Shown piece by piece: positions 9,230-18,210 of a DNA stretch of 64,000 bases; position 1 is the first letter of the stretch, and every line of letters begins with the position of its first letter. The translations under genes were made by a program, and so were the position numbers. This DNA is from Geothrix sp. 21YS21S-2 (GTDB lineage Bacteria > Acidobacteriota > Holophagae > Holophagales > Holophagaceae). The notes under the pieces are model-generated. The model had not been told where the DNA came from and searched no databases. It saw only the letters and a program-made list of their open reading frames with translations. The stretch is taken from contig NZ_CP132910.1 in NCBI RefSeq assembly GCF_030846775.1, forward strand, positions 406,001 to 470,000, read 5' to 3'.

Positions 9230-9427
9230 CGGCAGTGTGTAGGGAGCAGAACGGACGGCATGCCGACGGTTGATCAGTCTGATATGCGCGGGTTGGGTAC
9301 CGCATGACAACGGGTTCGTCGAGGAGCTGCCTCGATCTAGTGGCGAGGGTCATTCCAGAAGCGAATGCCTCTTAGAGGGTTCGAGGATTCTCCCACCGTT
9401 GTCCGTTCTGCTGCCGACACACTGCGG
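9230..9427. repeat. Short element with inverted ends inside the IS1111 element
   Basis: Bases 9230-9257 and 9401-9427 are inverted copies (core AGCAGAACGGAC). The 200-bp unit lies between the transposase stop and the IS end and codes for nothing credible. It is probably a nested MITE; it could alternatively be part of the IS end structure. Confidence 0.5.
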
Positions 9428-9442
9428 CTGCACTTCAGCCAG

Positions 9443-10567
9443 CTAAGGCTTGGGGGTAGGCGGTGGCAGGGCCTGGCCAATGGCCCAGAGGAAGCCGGTC
9501 AGCTCGCGGGCGATGGCCGTGCAGGTCTGGACCTTCTTCTTGCCCCTGGCCTCGAACTGCCGGTAGCGTGCGCAAAGGCGCTTCTGTGCAGCCCAGGCGA
9601 TGGTCTGCACTGCTTCTGGAGCACGTTCGGCCCGTCTTTGCAGGCTCGGGGTTTTCCTCGCGGGATGCCGGTAGGTCCATGCTGCCTCCACCAGGACCCT
9701 GCGCACATGGCCATTGCCGGTCTTGGTGATCCCCCCGCGGGACCGGGTCTCGCCACTGGAATGCTCGCTGGGAACCACCCCCAGATACTTCATCAACTGG
9801 GGTGCATTGGCGAATCGCCTCAAATCGCCGATCTCAGCCACGATCGTGGTCGCAGTGAGGCGGTTGATCCCGCGCAGGGCCATGTAGCCTTCGATCAGCC
9901 TGGAGAAGGCCGAACTCGATCCGGCGGTTTCGATCTGCTCGTCGAAGGCCGCAACCCGTCTGGTCATGGCCTGGACCGTATCGACATATTCCTGAAAGAC
10001 GATTTGTTGGACCGGCTGGTCGAACTTCATGGTTTCCAGCCAGCGGAGATGGGCCTGGGTCCACCGGGTTTTTCCGGAATAGGTCCGCCCGTGCCGCAGC
10101 AGGAAGGCCAACAGTCGCTGCTTGGCGACGTGCTGCAAATGCTTCAGGTCCTCCCGAGCCCGGGTCAGATCCCGCAGGGCCTCCTGGGCTTCGTCGGGCA
10201 CCCATATTGCCGTTAGTTCCCCGGCCCGGTGGAGCCTGGCCAAGGTCAGACTATCGCGGCGGTCGGTTTTGACCCGGTCCCCAGGTTTCCTGGGAATGAG
10301 GGACGGCGCCACAACCTGGCACTCCAGCCGTAAAGCGAGTAGTTGCCGATAAAGGATGTAACCGCAGGGGCCCGCTTCGTAGCAGAACGAAAGCGTCGCG
10401 CCATCCTTCCGGAGTTGCCTCACAAGTTTCACCACGGCCTCCGGTGTATTGGCGATCTCACCCACGTACCGAACTTCCCCTTCGTGGGCTTCAGCCACCG
10501 AGACCGCAATCGTCTCCTTGTGGACATCCAGCCCGACGTACTTGCTCACCTTGCTAGAATCGTTCAC
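9443..10567 (-). CDS. IS110-family (IS1111 group) DEDD transposase
   Basis: 374 residues. The N-terminal DEDD (RuvC-like) domain starts at YVGLDVHKETIAV with its first Asp and includes FCYEAGPCGY and KTDRRDSLTLARL. The C-terminal transposase_20 domain reads GVVPSEHSSGETRSRGGITK, including the catalytic-type serine region. This class uses a Holliday-junction-like or RNA-guided mechanism. Length is full for the family and no defect is visible. The copy at 57336 is closely related but truncated. Confidence 0.93.
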   Translation of the reverse strand: MNDSSKVSKYVGLDVHKETIAVSVAEAHEGEVRYVGEIANTPEAVVKLVRQLRKDGATLSFCYEAGPCGYILYRQLLALRLECQVVAPSLIPRKPGDRVKTDRRDSLTLARLHRAGELTAIWVPDEAQEALRDLTRAREDLKHLQHVAKQRLLAFLLRHGRTYSGKTRWTQAHLRWLETMKFDQPVQQIVFQEYVDTVQAMTRRVAAFDEQIETAGSSSAFSRLIEGYMALRGINRLTATTIVAEIGDLRRFANAPQLMKYLGVVPSEHSSGETRSRGGITKTGNGHVRRVLVEAAWTYRHPARKTPSLQRRAERAPEAVQTIAWAAQKRLCARYRQFEARGKKKVQTCTAIARELTGFLWAIGQALPPPTPKP

Positions 10568-10930
10568 GGCCTGTCCTCCTCAATTACGGCTCTGAGCCGG
10601 TTGTGTAATGCGCACTGAGCTTAACCCGCGTCATTTAAGGACGGACAGGCCCCTTTGAGGAGCCTGGGGCCTTGCCTCGGTGGGCCTTGCGCACCACCCT
10701 TTAGACAGCCGGGCGGAGGTTAGGGCTACCGCAGGGATGCGACCCGAGCGCCGACCCGGGCCCGGAAACAGGGTGGGCCGGAGTCATCCGGCCCCGTCCT
10801 TGGCAACCGCCTTTCCAACCGGCCCAGTTTCTGGGCTTCAGGCGATAAATCCCGGGGGTCTGGGGGCAGAGCCCCCGGGGATCTCGTTCTAACGGCCCGC
10901 CTGATTCGTGTCAGGCCAATACATGATGTC

Positions 10931-11090
10931 TAAGGCCATGCTTCAGGAACCGCTCCTCGATGTCCGAAGGATCGTCGTCAAAGAACTGAATTGCAAATTC
11001 GTCGTAGAAAACGGATTGTGCCTCCTCAAAGGAGACTCCGTGTTTCCGCGCATTCCCGGTGGCCTTGGCCGGGTCCCAGTCGAACCGCAT
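10931..11090 (-). pseudogene. brnT: brnT toxin gene, 5' fragment
   Basis: From ATG 11090 it reads MRFDWDPAKATGNARKHGVS then FEEAQSVF and DIEERFLKHGL, the N-terminal half of a BrnT ribonuclease toxin. The frame stops being BrnT at 10931, where the IS1111-type end begins. The other half is at 8787-8911. The reconstructed protein would be 94 residues, the normal BrnT size. Confidence 0.9.
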
Positions 11091-11173
11091 CAGGCATACA
11101 GTGTATTGCTGGCAAGTGTTGCGTCAAGACTGATCTAAGTAAAGATATGACGTAATCTTGACCCTGTGGGCTC

Positions 11174-11740
11174 TCAAATGCCTGACGTTCCCAAGTTGGA
11201 CCTGCCCCCGAGCAGAATCTCGTCCACCAGATCCGCCGGCGTCTGCCCCGCCCGGTCCGGCGTGGGCGTGGGTTTCTCCGGCACCAGCCCGATGGCGAAG
11301 CCCAGGAAGCTGGATACCAGTTCCGGCTTCCAGGTCCCCTTCGGCCTCAGGATGGCCAGCGCCCCGATCTTCAGGAACGAGATGATCTGCACCTCGTCCG
11401 CGTTCTCCAGCCAGCCGCGGCGCCGGGTGCCGACGTTGATGAGGTTCTGGAACAGCTCCTCGGGCTCCCCCGCGGGCGGGACGATCATCGCCCGGTCCCC
11501 GGGCCAGTCCCGGATGAAGGCCTGGATGGGCGTGGCCAGCGCGCCCTCCTCCACGCGGGGCCGCAGGACCCCGGCGAGCTGCTGCATGCCCGCCTGCAGC
11601 CCGTCCCAGGTGTCCGCCTGGCAGCCGAACCATACGGGCCGTTCCTCGAAGGAGCCGCCCGCCACCCCCTTGACCGTTCCGCTGGCCACCCAGCCCTCCG
11701 CCACCGATCTGAAGCAGTCGAACGTGAAGGTCGTTGCCAT
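11174..11740 (-). CDS. Hypothetical protein, unknown family
   Basis: 188 residues from ATG 11740 with a purine-rich ribosome site (AAGGAGA). The sequence is mixed alpha/beta with no signal peptide or membrane segment (GGWVASG/GTVKGVAGGS-type turns early; GDRAMIVPPAGEPEELFQN in the middle). No catalytic motif recognised. It is divergent from the corrinoid/methyltransferase operon; the 105-base gap holds AT-rich sequence (about 11758-11771) that could be a promoter. Confidence 0.65.
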   Translation of the reverse strand: MATTFTFDCFRSVAEGWVASGTVKGVAGGSFEERPVWFGCQADTWDGLQAGMQQLAGVLRPRVEEGALATPIQAFIRDWPGDRAMIVPPAGEPEELFQNLINVGTRRRGWLENADEVQIISFLKIGALAILRPKGTWKPELVSSFLGFAIGLVPEKPTPTPDRAGQTPADLVDEILLGGRSNLGTSGI

Positions 11741-11845
11741 GGGGCCGTCTCCTTGAAAGAATTATATAACACTGATTCTACAGGTCTTCAGGGAATCTGC
11801 CGATGGAAGGGCATCCCCATCCAAACGGCTCCCGAACGAGGTGAC

Positions 11846-12514
11846 ATGGACCGCGATTTCTCAGACGAACTCCTCGCCGCCATCGAACGCGCCGACCGCG
11901 AGGGCGCCAAGGCGGTCATCGACGCCTGGGCGGTGGGCAGGCCCTTCCACCAGGTCGTGCCGGAGCTGCTGGCCCCGACCCTGGAGCGCTTCGGGGTCAT
12001 CTGGTCCCTGGGGCAGGGCGGGGTGTCCCTGGCGACGGGCTACATGGCCTCCAAGGTCGCGGAGGACGTCCTTTCCCGGCTGCTGGTGGAGACCCGCCCG
12101 GGGGACGCGCGCAGCCGGGGCAAGGTGCTCCTGGGCAACGTCGAGGACGACTTCCATCCCCTGGGCCGCAAGATGGTGGCGGCCTTCCTGCGCACCGATG
12201 GCTGGGAGGTCCTGGACCTGGGGGTGGATGTGCCGCCAGGGCAGTTCCTGGACGTGGCCGAGGAGACGGGGGCCCGGGTCATCGGGGCCTCGGCGATGAT
12301 GTACACCACGGCCCGGAACGTGGCCGGCATCCGGGAGGAGATCGGCCGCCGGGGGCTGACCGGGAAGGTGCAGCTCGCCGTGGGCGGCGCGGTCTTCAAG
12401 CTGAGGCCCGGCCTGGTGGCCGAGTTCGGCGGGGACGGCACCGCCGCCAGCGCCGTGGAGGCCTCGGCCCTGTTCCAGGACCTCTGGGCGCGGTCCCTGG
12501 AGGCGGCGCCGTGA
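11846..12514 (+). CDS. Corrinoid (B12-binding) protein, MtaC/MtbC-like
   Basis: 222 residues from ATG 11846. An N-terminal helical cap (about 1-85; B12-binding_2) precedes a Rossmann B12 domain with the cobalt-ligand motif DFHPLG (D-x-H-x-x-G) in GNVEDDFHPLGRK, then GASAMMYTT and AVGGAVF. Such proteins carry a methyl group on cobalt between methyltransferases. The next gene starts in the overlapping GTGA and encodes a methylcobalamin:thiol methyltransferase-like protein. No substrate-specific MtaB/MttB-type partner is in the window. Confidence 0.9.
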   Translation: MDRDFSDELLAAIERADREGAKAVIDAWAVGRPFHQVVPELLAPTLERFGVIWSLGQGGVSLATGYMASKVAEDVLSRLLVETRPGDARSRGKVLLGNVEDDFHPLGRKMVAAFLRTDGWEVLDLGVDVPPGQFLDVAEETGARVIGASAMMYTTARNVAGIREEIGRRGLTGKVQLAVGGAVFKLRPGLVAEFGGDGTAASAVEASALFQDLWARSLEAAP

Positions 12515-13533
12515 ACAGCCTCGAACGCCTGCTCGCTGCCCTCCAGGACCAGCCATCCGACCGGCCGGCGCTCTTCCTCAATTCGAGCCTCTACGGGGCC
12601 CGCCTCACCGGGGCCACCCTGGACGAGCACTACACCCGGCCCGAAACCTACGCCGAGGGCCAGATGGCCGTGCGGGAGCAGTTCGCCCCCGATCTGCTGA
12701 CCAGCCCCTTCTTCGTGTCCGCCATCGGGGAAGCCTTCGGGTCCTCCTGGCGCGTGCGCTCCCGGCAGGCCCCCAACCTCTCGGGCTTCGCGGCCCGCAG
12801 CGCCGAGGAGGTGCTCAGGCTCCCCCTGCCCGACGTGCACGGCCATCCCCGGCTGCAGTACGTGCGGGAGACCATCCGGATCCTCGCCCGCCGCTACGCG
12901 GGGGAGGTCCCGGTCATCGGCGTGCTGGTGGCCCCCATGGACATCCCGCCCCTGGTCATCGGCCTGGAAGCCTGGCTGGACGCCCTGCTGTTCCAGCCGG
13001 ACGTGGCCCGGGCCCTCCTGGACCGCCTGACGCCCTTCTTCCTGGACCTGGGCCGGGCCATGGTCGACGACGGAGCCACCGGCCTGGTCCTCACCGGGAA
13101 CCTCGCCAACCGCTTCATCGTCACCGACGCGGTGGCCGAGACCCTCACGCTGCCCGCCCTCCGGACGGCCTTGGCGGAACTGAAGGCGCCCCTCATCTTC
13201 CACCACGGCGGATGCCCACTCGTTGACCAGCTGGCCCGCTTCAAGGACCTGCCGAACGTGGTGGCCTATTTCATCGACGCCGGGGAGGACCCCGGCGCCG
13301 CCCGACGGGCGCTGGGCCCCGGGCCCATCGTCATGGGCAACCTGGACGGCCCCGGTCTCCTCCACCTGGCCCCCGCGGAGGTGCGGGAGCGGTGCCGCCG
13401 GGTCCTGGACCAGCGGGGCGGGGATAGGCAATTCATTCTTTCCACCTGCGGCGCCGATATCCAGCTGGATACGCCGCCCGAGGGGATCGCCGCCGTCGCC
13501 GAGGCCCTCCGCCAAGCCGCGGTGGACGCGTGA
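12511..13533 (+). CDS. UroD-family methyltransferase, MtaA/CmuA-like
   Basis: 340 residues; the GTG start overlaps the previous stop by 4 bases. The family shape is UroD-like. IFHHGGCP about residue 230 and LSTCGAD about 312 supply His and Cys residues that match the zinc site of methylcobalamin:coenzyme M methyltransferases, while the porphyrin-site arginines of true HemE were not seen. It probably moves a methyl group between the corrinoid protein and a thiol or tetrahydrofolate-like acceptor. It lies second in a tight operon with DUF1638 and a hybrid kinase. Confidence 0.85.
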   Translation: MNSLERLLAALQDQPSDRPALFLNSSLYGARLTGATLDEHYTRPETYAEGQMAVREQFAPDLLTSPFFVSAIGEAFGSSWRVRSRQAPNLSGFAARSAEEVLRLPLPDVHGHPRLQYVRETIRILARRYAGEVPVIGVLVAPMDIPPLVIGLEAWLDALLFQPDVARALLDRLTPFFLDLGRAMVDDGATGLVLTGNLANRFIVTDAVAETLTLPALRTALAELKAPLIFHHGGCPLVDQLARFKDLPNVVAYFIDAGEDPGAARRALGPGPIVMGNLDGPGLLHLAPAEVRERCRRVLDQRGGDRQFILSTCGADIQLDTPPEGIAAVAEALRQAAVDA

Positions 13534-14117
13534 GCCCCGGCCGGGTCTGCCTCTCCTGTTCGATCTTCAGGCGGGAGATCCAGGCGCTCCAGGCCGCCGG
13601 CCGCTTCTCCCTACCCGTGGACTACCTGAGTTCGATGCTGCACATGAATCCCGGCCTGCTGGAGGCCCGGCTGCGGATCGCCCTCGAGGCCGTCCAGGGC
13701 GGGGACCGGGACGTGGTCCTGGTGTACGGGGACTGCTGCGGCCACATGGAAGCCTTCGCGGCCGGTCCGGGCACGGCCCGGACCGAGGGCCTCAACTGCT
13801 GCGAGATCGTCCTGGGCCGCGAAACCTACCGGAAGCTCCGCAGGGAGGGCGCCTTCTTCCTCATGCCCGAATGGACCCTCGCCTGGAAGCGGGTCTTCGA
13901 GGGCCAGCTGGGACTGCTGGGACCCTGCGCCAAGGCCTTCATGCAGGAGATGCACACGCGCCTGATCTACCTGGATACGGGCGTCCTGCCGGTCCCCCAC
14001 CGGGAGCTGGAGGAGGCCGGCGCCTACATGGGCCTGCCGGTGGAGATCCTGCCCGTGTCCCTGGAACCCCTCCGGGCCAGCCTGGAGCTGGCCGCAGGCA
14101 GGACGCGCCATGACTGA
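13530..14117 (+). CDS. DUF1638 family protein
   Basis: 195 residues; GTG/ATG overlap with the previous gene (13530-13533). It has conserved cysteines in VCLSCSIFRREI, YGDCCGHM and GLNCCEIVLG, and the FFLMPEWTL and LIYLDTG blocks typical of DUF1638. This family is repeatedly found beside corrinoid proteins and MtaA-like enzymes (established association); its biochemical role is unknown. The paired cysteines could bind metal or the corrinoid. Confidence 0.82.
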   Translation: MSPGRVCLSCSIFRREIQALQAAGRFSLPVDYLSSMLHMNPGLLEARLRIALEAVQGGDRDVVLVYGDCCGHMEAFAAGPGTARTEGLNCCEIVLGRETYRKLRREGAFFLMPEWTLAWKRVFEGQLGLLGPCAKAFMQEMHTRLIYLDTGVLPVPHRELEEAGAYMGLPVEILPVSLEPLRASLELAAGRTRHD

Positions 14118-16470
14118 ATCCGGCCGGGCCCGGGACGAGGCCGTCATCCAGTTCATGATCACGGATTTCCTCGCCGAGATCCTGAAGTACTCGGCCAGCC
14201 CCGGGGAGATGGGCCAGTACCTCGCCCGGCAGCTCCGCGAGTTCATGGGGGTCCGCACCGTCGTGATGCTGCAGCAGGAAGGCGGGGCGCGCATCGTGGC
14301 CATCGAACCCGGGTCCGCCAGCACCGAGGCCATGGTTCCGCGCCTGGAGCAGGTCCTGGCGCTCATGCCCGGGGCGGCCGGGTCCGCCCTGACGTCCACG
14401 GAAACCGCGGCACCCGAGCTCCGGGCCGCCCTGGCCGCGCTGAAGGTGGACTCCCTGAGCATGACCCCCCTGCGGGTCGGCGACCTCCGGGTGGGGACCC
14501 TGTTCGGCCTGGGCCACCTGGACATCCAGCGTCCGGACGAACTGTCCCGCCTGCTGGACGCCCTCTCTCCGGTGTTCGCCCTCATCCTGCGCAACACCCT
14601 CCATTTCGAATCCCAGGAAATGATGGTCCTGACCCAGGCCGAGAACTACCAGGCCCTGCTCCGCACGAACCTGGACGGCTTCGTGGTCGTGGGGCCCCAA
14701 GGCGCCATCCTGGACGCCAACGAAGCCTATGCGCACATGACGGGCTACTCCGTGGATGAGCTGCGCACGCGGGACGTCCTCAGCCTGGAGGCCCTGGAGT
14801 CCCACGCCGCGTACCTGCGGCGCACGGAGAACCTGAAGACGCACGGCTCGGACCGCTTCCTGTCCCGCCACCGGCGCAAGGACGGCACCACCTTCCCCGT
14901 GGAGGTGTCGGTCACCTACGTGCCCAACCAGGATCTCATCATCGGGTTCATCCGGGACCTCACGGACCGGGTCCGGGCCGAGGCCGCGCTCCGGGAGAGC
15001 GAGGCCCACCACCGGGAGCTCCTCGAAATGCTCGGGGAAGGCATCTCGATCGTGGACCCCGGCGAGATCTTCGTCATGGCGAACCGGGAAATGGACCGGA
15101 TCTTCGGGGTCGGACCCGGCGGGCTGGTCGGCAGAAACCTGCGCGAATTCCTGGACGAACCGGACCTTGCCTGGGTGCTGGACCAGACCCGGCTGCGCCG
15201 GAAGGGCGCCACCGGTTCCTACGAAGTCCGGATCCGGCGCCCGGACGGGCAGGTCCGGACCCTCCACAACACCGTCACGCCCCGCTTCGACTCCGCGGGG
15301 ACCTTCACGGGGAGCCTCTCCGTGGTCCGGGACCTCACGGACCAGCTGCGCACCCAGGAGGCCCTGCGCCTGGCCCAGAAGATGCAAAGCCTGGGCAGCC
15401 TGGCCGGGGGCGTCGCCCATGACATGAACAACGTGCTGGGGGCCATCCTGGCCCTGGCGAGCGTCCACCATCTGCAGGCGGAGGACGGCTCCCCGCTCCA
15501 GGCCCACATGGAGACCATCGTCAAGGCCTGCCAGCGGGGCGGCACGCTGGTGAAGGGCCTCCTGGGCTTCGCCCGCCAGGACCTGGCCGAGAAGCGGGAA
15601 GTGGACCTGAACGCCGTCGTCCGGGAGCAGGTCGCGCTCCTGGAGCGCACCACGTTGCAGAAGGTGGACCTGGCGGTGGACCTGGCCCCGGACCTCCCCC
15701 GCATCCTGGGGGACCCCGCGGCCCTCAACCACGCCCTCATGAATCTCTGCGTGAACGCCGTGGACGCCATGCCCGGCGGCGGCACCCTGGCCCTGCGCAC
15801 CTGGCGGGAGGCCGGCAAGGCCCGCCTCGAGGTGGCCGACACCGGCAGCGGCATGCCCGAGGAGGTCCTGCGCAAGGCCCTGGATCCCTTCTTCAGCACC
15901 AAGCCCCAGGGCAAGGGCACCGGCCTGGGGCTGTCCATGGCCTACAGCACCGTGACCGCCCACCGGGGCGAACTGGAGATCCAGAGCCGGGTGGGCCAGG
16001 GCACGCGCATCCTGCTGGCCTTCCCCGCCTGCGCCGAACCCGCCCCGGGCCCCGGGGCGGACGGCGGCCGCCAGGCCCCGCCCCTGGCGAGGCGCCTGGA
16101 GGTGCTCCTGATCGACGACGACGAGCTCATCCAGGAGGCCGTCCGGGCGCTGCTGAAGGCCCTGGGCTGCACCGTCGCCGTCGCCTCCGGGGGCGAGCAG
16201 GCCCTGGCGGCCCTGGAGGCCGGCCTGGATCCGGGCCTCGTCATCCTGGACATGAACATGCCCGGCCTGGACGGGGCGGCCACCCTGCCGCACCTCCGCG
16301 CCCTGCGCCCGGACGTGCCGATCATCCTGGCGACCGGCCGCGTCGATCAGTCGGTGCTGGCCCTGGTGGACGCGGACCCGCGGCTTTCGCTGCTGGCGAA
16401 GCCGTTCAGCCTCGAGGAGCTGCAGGCCAGGCTGGAGGAGCTGGCGGGGCAGGGCGCGCTTGGCGATTGA
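14110..16470 (+). CDS. Hybrid sensor histidine kinase (GAF-like, PAS, PAS, kinase, receiver)
   Basis: 786 residues; overlaps the DUF1638 gene by 8 bases, so it is co-translated with the methyltransferase set. Order: GAF-like region about 1-170, PAS about 178-290, PAS about 297-410, phosphoacceptor His about 437 (GGVAHDMNN), HATPase_c (NLCVNAVDAMP; DTGSGMPE; GKGTGLGLS), receiver with acceptor Asp about 714 (LVILDMNMPGLDG). No membrane helix. The kinase half is a paralogue of the one at 4798-7071. Its place in this operon suggests that it senses or regulates the methyl-transfer pathway, which is inference. Confidence 0.9.
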   Translation: MTESGRARDEAVIQFMITDFLAEILKYSASPGEMGQYLARQLREFMGVRTVVMLQQEGGARIVAIEPGSASTEAMVPRLEQVLALMPGAAGSALTSTETAAPELRAALAALKVDSLSMTPLRVGDLRVGTLFGLGHLDIQRPDELSRLLDALSPVFALILRNTLHFESQEMMVLTQAENYQALLRTNLDGFVVVGPQGAILDANEAYAHMTGYSVDELRTRDVLSLEALESHAAYLRRTENLKTHGSDRFLSRHRRKDGTTFPVEVSVTYVPNQDLIIGFIRDLTDRVRAEAALRESEAHHRELLEMLGEGISIVDPGEIFVMANREMDRIFGVGPGGLVGRNLREFLDEPDLAWVLDQTRLRRKGATGSYEVRIRRPDGQVRTLHNTVTPRFDSAGTFTGSLSVVRDLTDQLRTQEALRLAQKMQSLGSLAGGVAHDMNNVLGAILALASVHHLQAEDGSPLQAHMETIVKACQRGGTLVKGLLGFARQDLAEKREVDLNAVVREQVALLERTTLQKVDLAVDLAPDLPRILGDPAALNHALMNLCVNAVDAMPGGGTLALRTWREAGKARLEVADTGSGMPEEVLRKALDPFFSTKPQGKGTGLGLSMAYSTVTAHRGELEIQSRVGQGTRILLAFPACAEPAPGPGADGGRQAPPLARRLEVLLIDDDELIQEAVRALLKALGCTVAVASGGEQALAALEAGLDPGLVILDMNMPGLDGAATLPHLRALRPDVPIILATGRVDQSVLALVDADPRLSLLAKPFSLEELQARLEELAGQGALGD

Positions 16471-16493
16471 GGGCGGTCCGCCGGGCCCGGGCC

Positions 16494-16931
16494 TCAGGCC
16501 GGCCGTTTCCGGAACGCGATGGCGAAGCGGTTCCAGGCGTTGATCGTGGCCACCAGCAGCGTCAGGTCCACGAGCTCCGCGGGCGTGAAGTGCGGATGCA
16601 CCCGCTCCCAGACCTCGTCCGGCACGCGCGTCTCGGCCACCCGGGTGACGGCCTCGGTCCATTCCAGGGCGGCGCGCTCGCGGGCGCTGAAGAACGGGGT
16701 CTCGTGCCAGACGCCCAGCGTCGCCAGGCGGCGCTCGCTCTCGCCCGCCTTCCGCGCGTCGGCGGCGTGGACATCGATGCAGAATGCGCAGCCGTTGATC
16801 TGCGAGGCGCGCAGGCGGACGAGTTCCACCAGGGCGGGTTCCAGGCCCGAGCGGGCGATTTGCTGCTCGAGGGCGGACATGGCCTTCATGGCATCCGGGC
16901 CGGATCGGTGGAAGTTGAGACGGGGTTCCAT
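16494..16931 (-). CDS. Carboxymuconolactone decarboxylase/AhpD-like protein
   Basis: 145 residues. It has the CMD/AhpD core with INGCAFCIDVHAADARKAGE, where CxxC followed by xxxH is the thiol relay of alkylhydroperoxidase D-type proteins. The C-terminal NAWNRFAIAFRKRP is typical of this subgroup. Likely a cytoplasmic peroxidase-type reductant; the physiological substrate is not known. It is single-gene and convergent with the preceding kinase. Confidence 0.9.
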   Translation of the reverse strand: MEPRLNFHRSGPDAMKAMSALEQQIARSGLEPALVELVRLRASQINGCAFCIDVHAADARKAGESERRLATLGVWHETPFFSARERAALEWTEAVTRVAETRVPDEVWERVHPHFTPAELVDLTLLVATINAWNRFAIAFRKRPA

Positions 16932-16960
16932 GGTTGGCTCCTTTGCGGGTGGGGAGGGGT

Positions 16961-18210
16961 TCAGTACCGGAAGGTCGCCCCGGCGTAGGCGTAGCTCCCG
17001 GAACGAAGCCGGGCGCGGGTGAGCACGCCGCCGGCGGCGAAGTGCTCGTAGTTGAAGAACAGGGTCAGGCTGGCGCTGGCCGACCAGCTGCCCATGACCC
17101 GCAGCAGGCCGCCGAGGTCGCGGCCCGGAACCTTCTGGGTTCCCGCGTAGGCGCGCTGGCCCCCGGCATAGGCCGCGTCCCGGGCATCGAACCGCCGAGC
17201 GAAACCGTACTCAGCGGAGAGGGCCGTCCGGGGCGAGGGCGTCACGGCAAGGCCCGGAGCGATCATCACCAGGTTGCAAAGGCCGAGGAACTGCCCTTCA
17301 CCCAGGTAGCCGGAACTCGCATAGAGCGGATTGAACGCCTTGAGGGTGCCGCCGCCGTAGGCGCCGCCCGTGGCGAGGTCCAGATGGGCCGTGAGGGCGG
17401 GTTTCCACCCCCCGCCGGCAAGGGCCAGGCTCTGGACGGCGAACAGGCCCCAGGCGTCGATTCCGCGCTTCAGGTACCGGCCGCTCTGGTGCGCCAGGGT
17501 CCAGTCGTAGGCCAGCCCGCCGCGCCGTCCCCGGAAGCGCAGGCCGAAGGTGTCGCGGTCATCGAGGCCGACCTGGCCGCCCGCGCGGAAACCCGGCTTC
17601 TCGGTGTGGAACCAGAAGGGTTCCAGGTAGGCGTCCGTCCCCCCTTCCGATGGGAGCGCCAGGCTGGCGTTGACCCCCTGGAGCCGTTCGCCGTGGTCGA
17701 TCGTCTCGTCGAAGGCCCCGCGGGCCAGGCGCGTGGCACGCAGGTCGAAGGCGCCCGCCCGGAGCCTCCGGCCTTGGGCCTGGAGGCGCAGGCCGTTCCA
17801 GGTGCGGTGGACGTTGGGACCGTCGCCGACGCTGATCAGCTGGCGGGGGCCGTCGGCGAACTCCTGGCGGCCGGCCATGGCGCCCACGAGCGTTCCTCCG
17901 GCCTGCCCGCCGACCTCCACGAACACCTGCTGCAGGGAGGCCTCGTTCTGGAAGTTCGCCCCGGCGGCTCCACGGCGGTCATGCACCTGGCCCGTGCCGG
18001 CCTCCCCATGGATGCGGACATGGCGGTCCAGCCGCAGGTCCGCGCCCACGGTCCCGCGGAACAGGCCCTGCCGGTAGTCGTCGCCGGCCACCAGCCGGGC
18101 GTTGGCATAGGCGTCCGCGCGCATCCGGGCCTCGGCGCTCAAGGTCAGGGCCGCTTCGCCTTTCAGAACGCCGGCGGCCGTCACGGCGAGTGCGCAGGCC
18201 CTAGCAAAAC
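16961..18210 (-). pseudogene. Alginate-export-like outer-membrane beta-barrel, 5' end lost to IS200
   Basis: About 410 residues of an alginate_exp-type porin remain (SAEARMRADAYANARLV, VEVGGQAGGTLVGAMAGRQE, RTWNGLRLQAQGRRLRAGAF, ending in an aromatic SYAYAGATFRY as beta-barrels do). The frame runs on into the IS200 left hairpin at 18219-18236. A hydrophobic ACALAVTAAGVL stretch of the signal peptide survives, but its basic N-terminus and start are missing. Expression would need a start inside the IS. The family moves polysaccharides or small solutes across the outer membrane. Confidence 0.75.

Larger units (their letters stand above)
9183..10930 (-). mobile_element. IS110-family element, IS1111 group
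   Basis: Bounded by subterminal inverted 13-mers ATGTATTGGCCTG at 9186-9198 and its complement at 10912-10924; such subterminal repeats are typical of the IS1111 group. It contains one transposase gene and an upstream non-coding part of about 360 bases with a strong GC hairpin (about 10858-10883). The outer right end (…CATGATGTC) is the same end sequence that enters an attC site at 56993. It splits brnT. Confidence 0.8.

Noticed and set aside
10908-11138. 76-codon plus-strand frame
   Set aside because: It is the complement of the real brnT 5' fragment.
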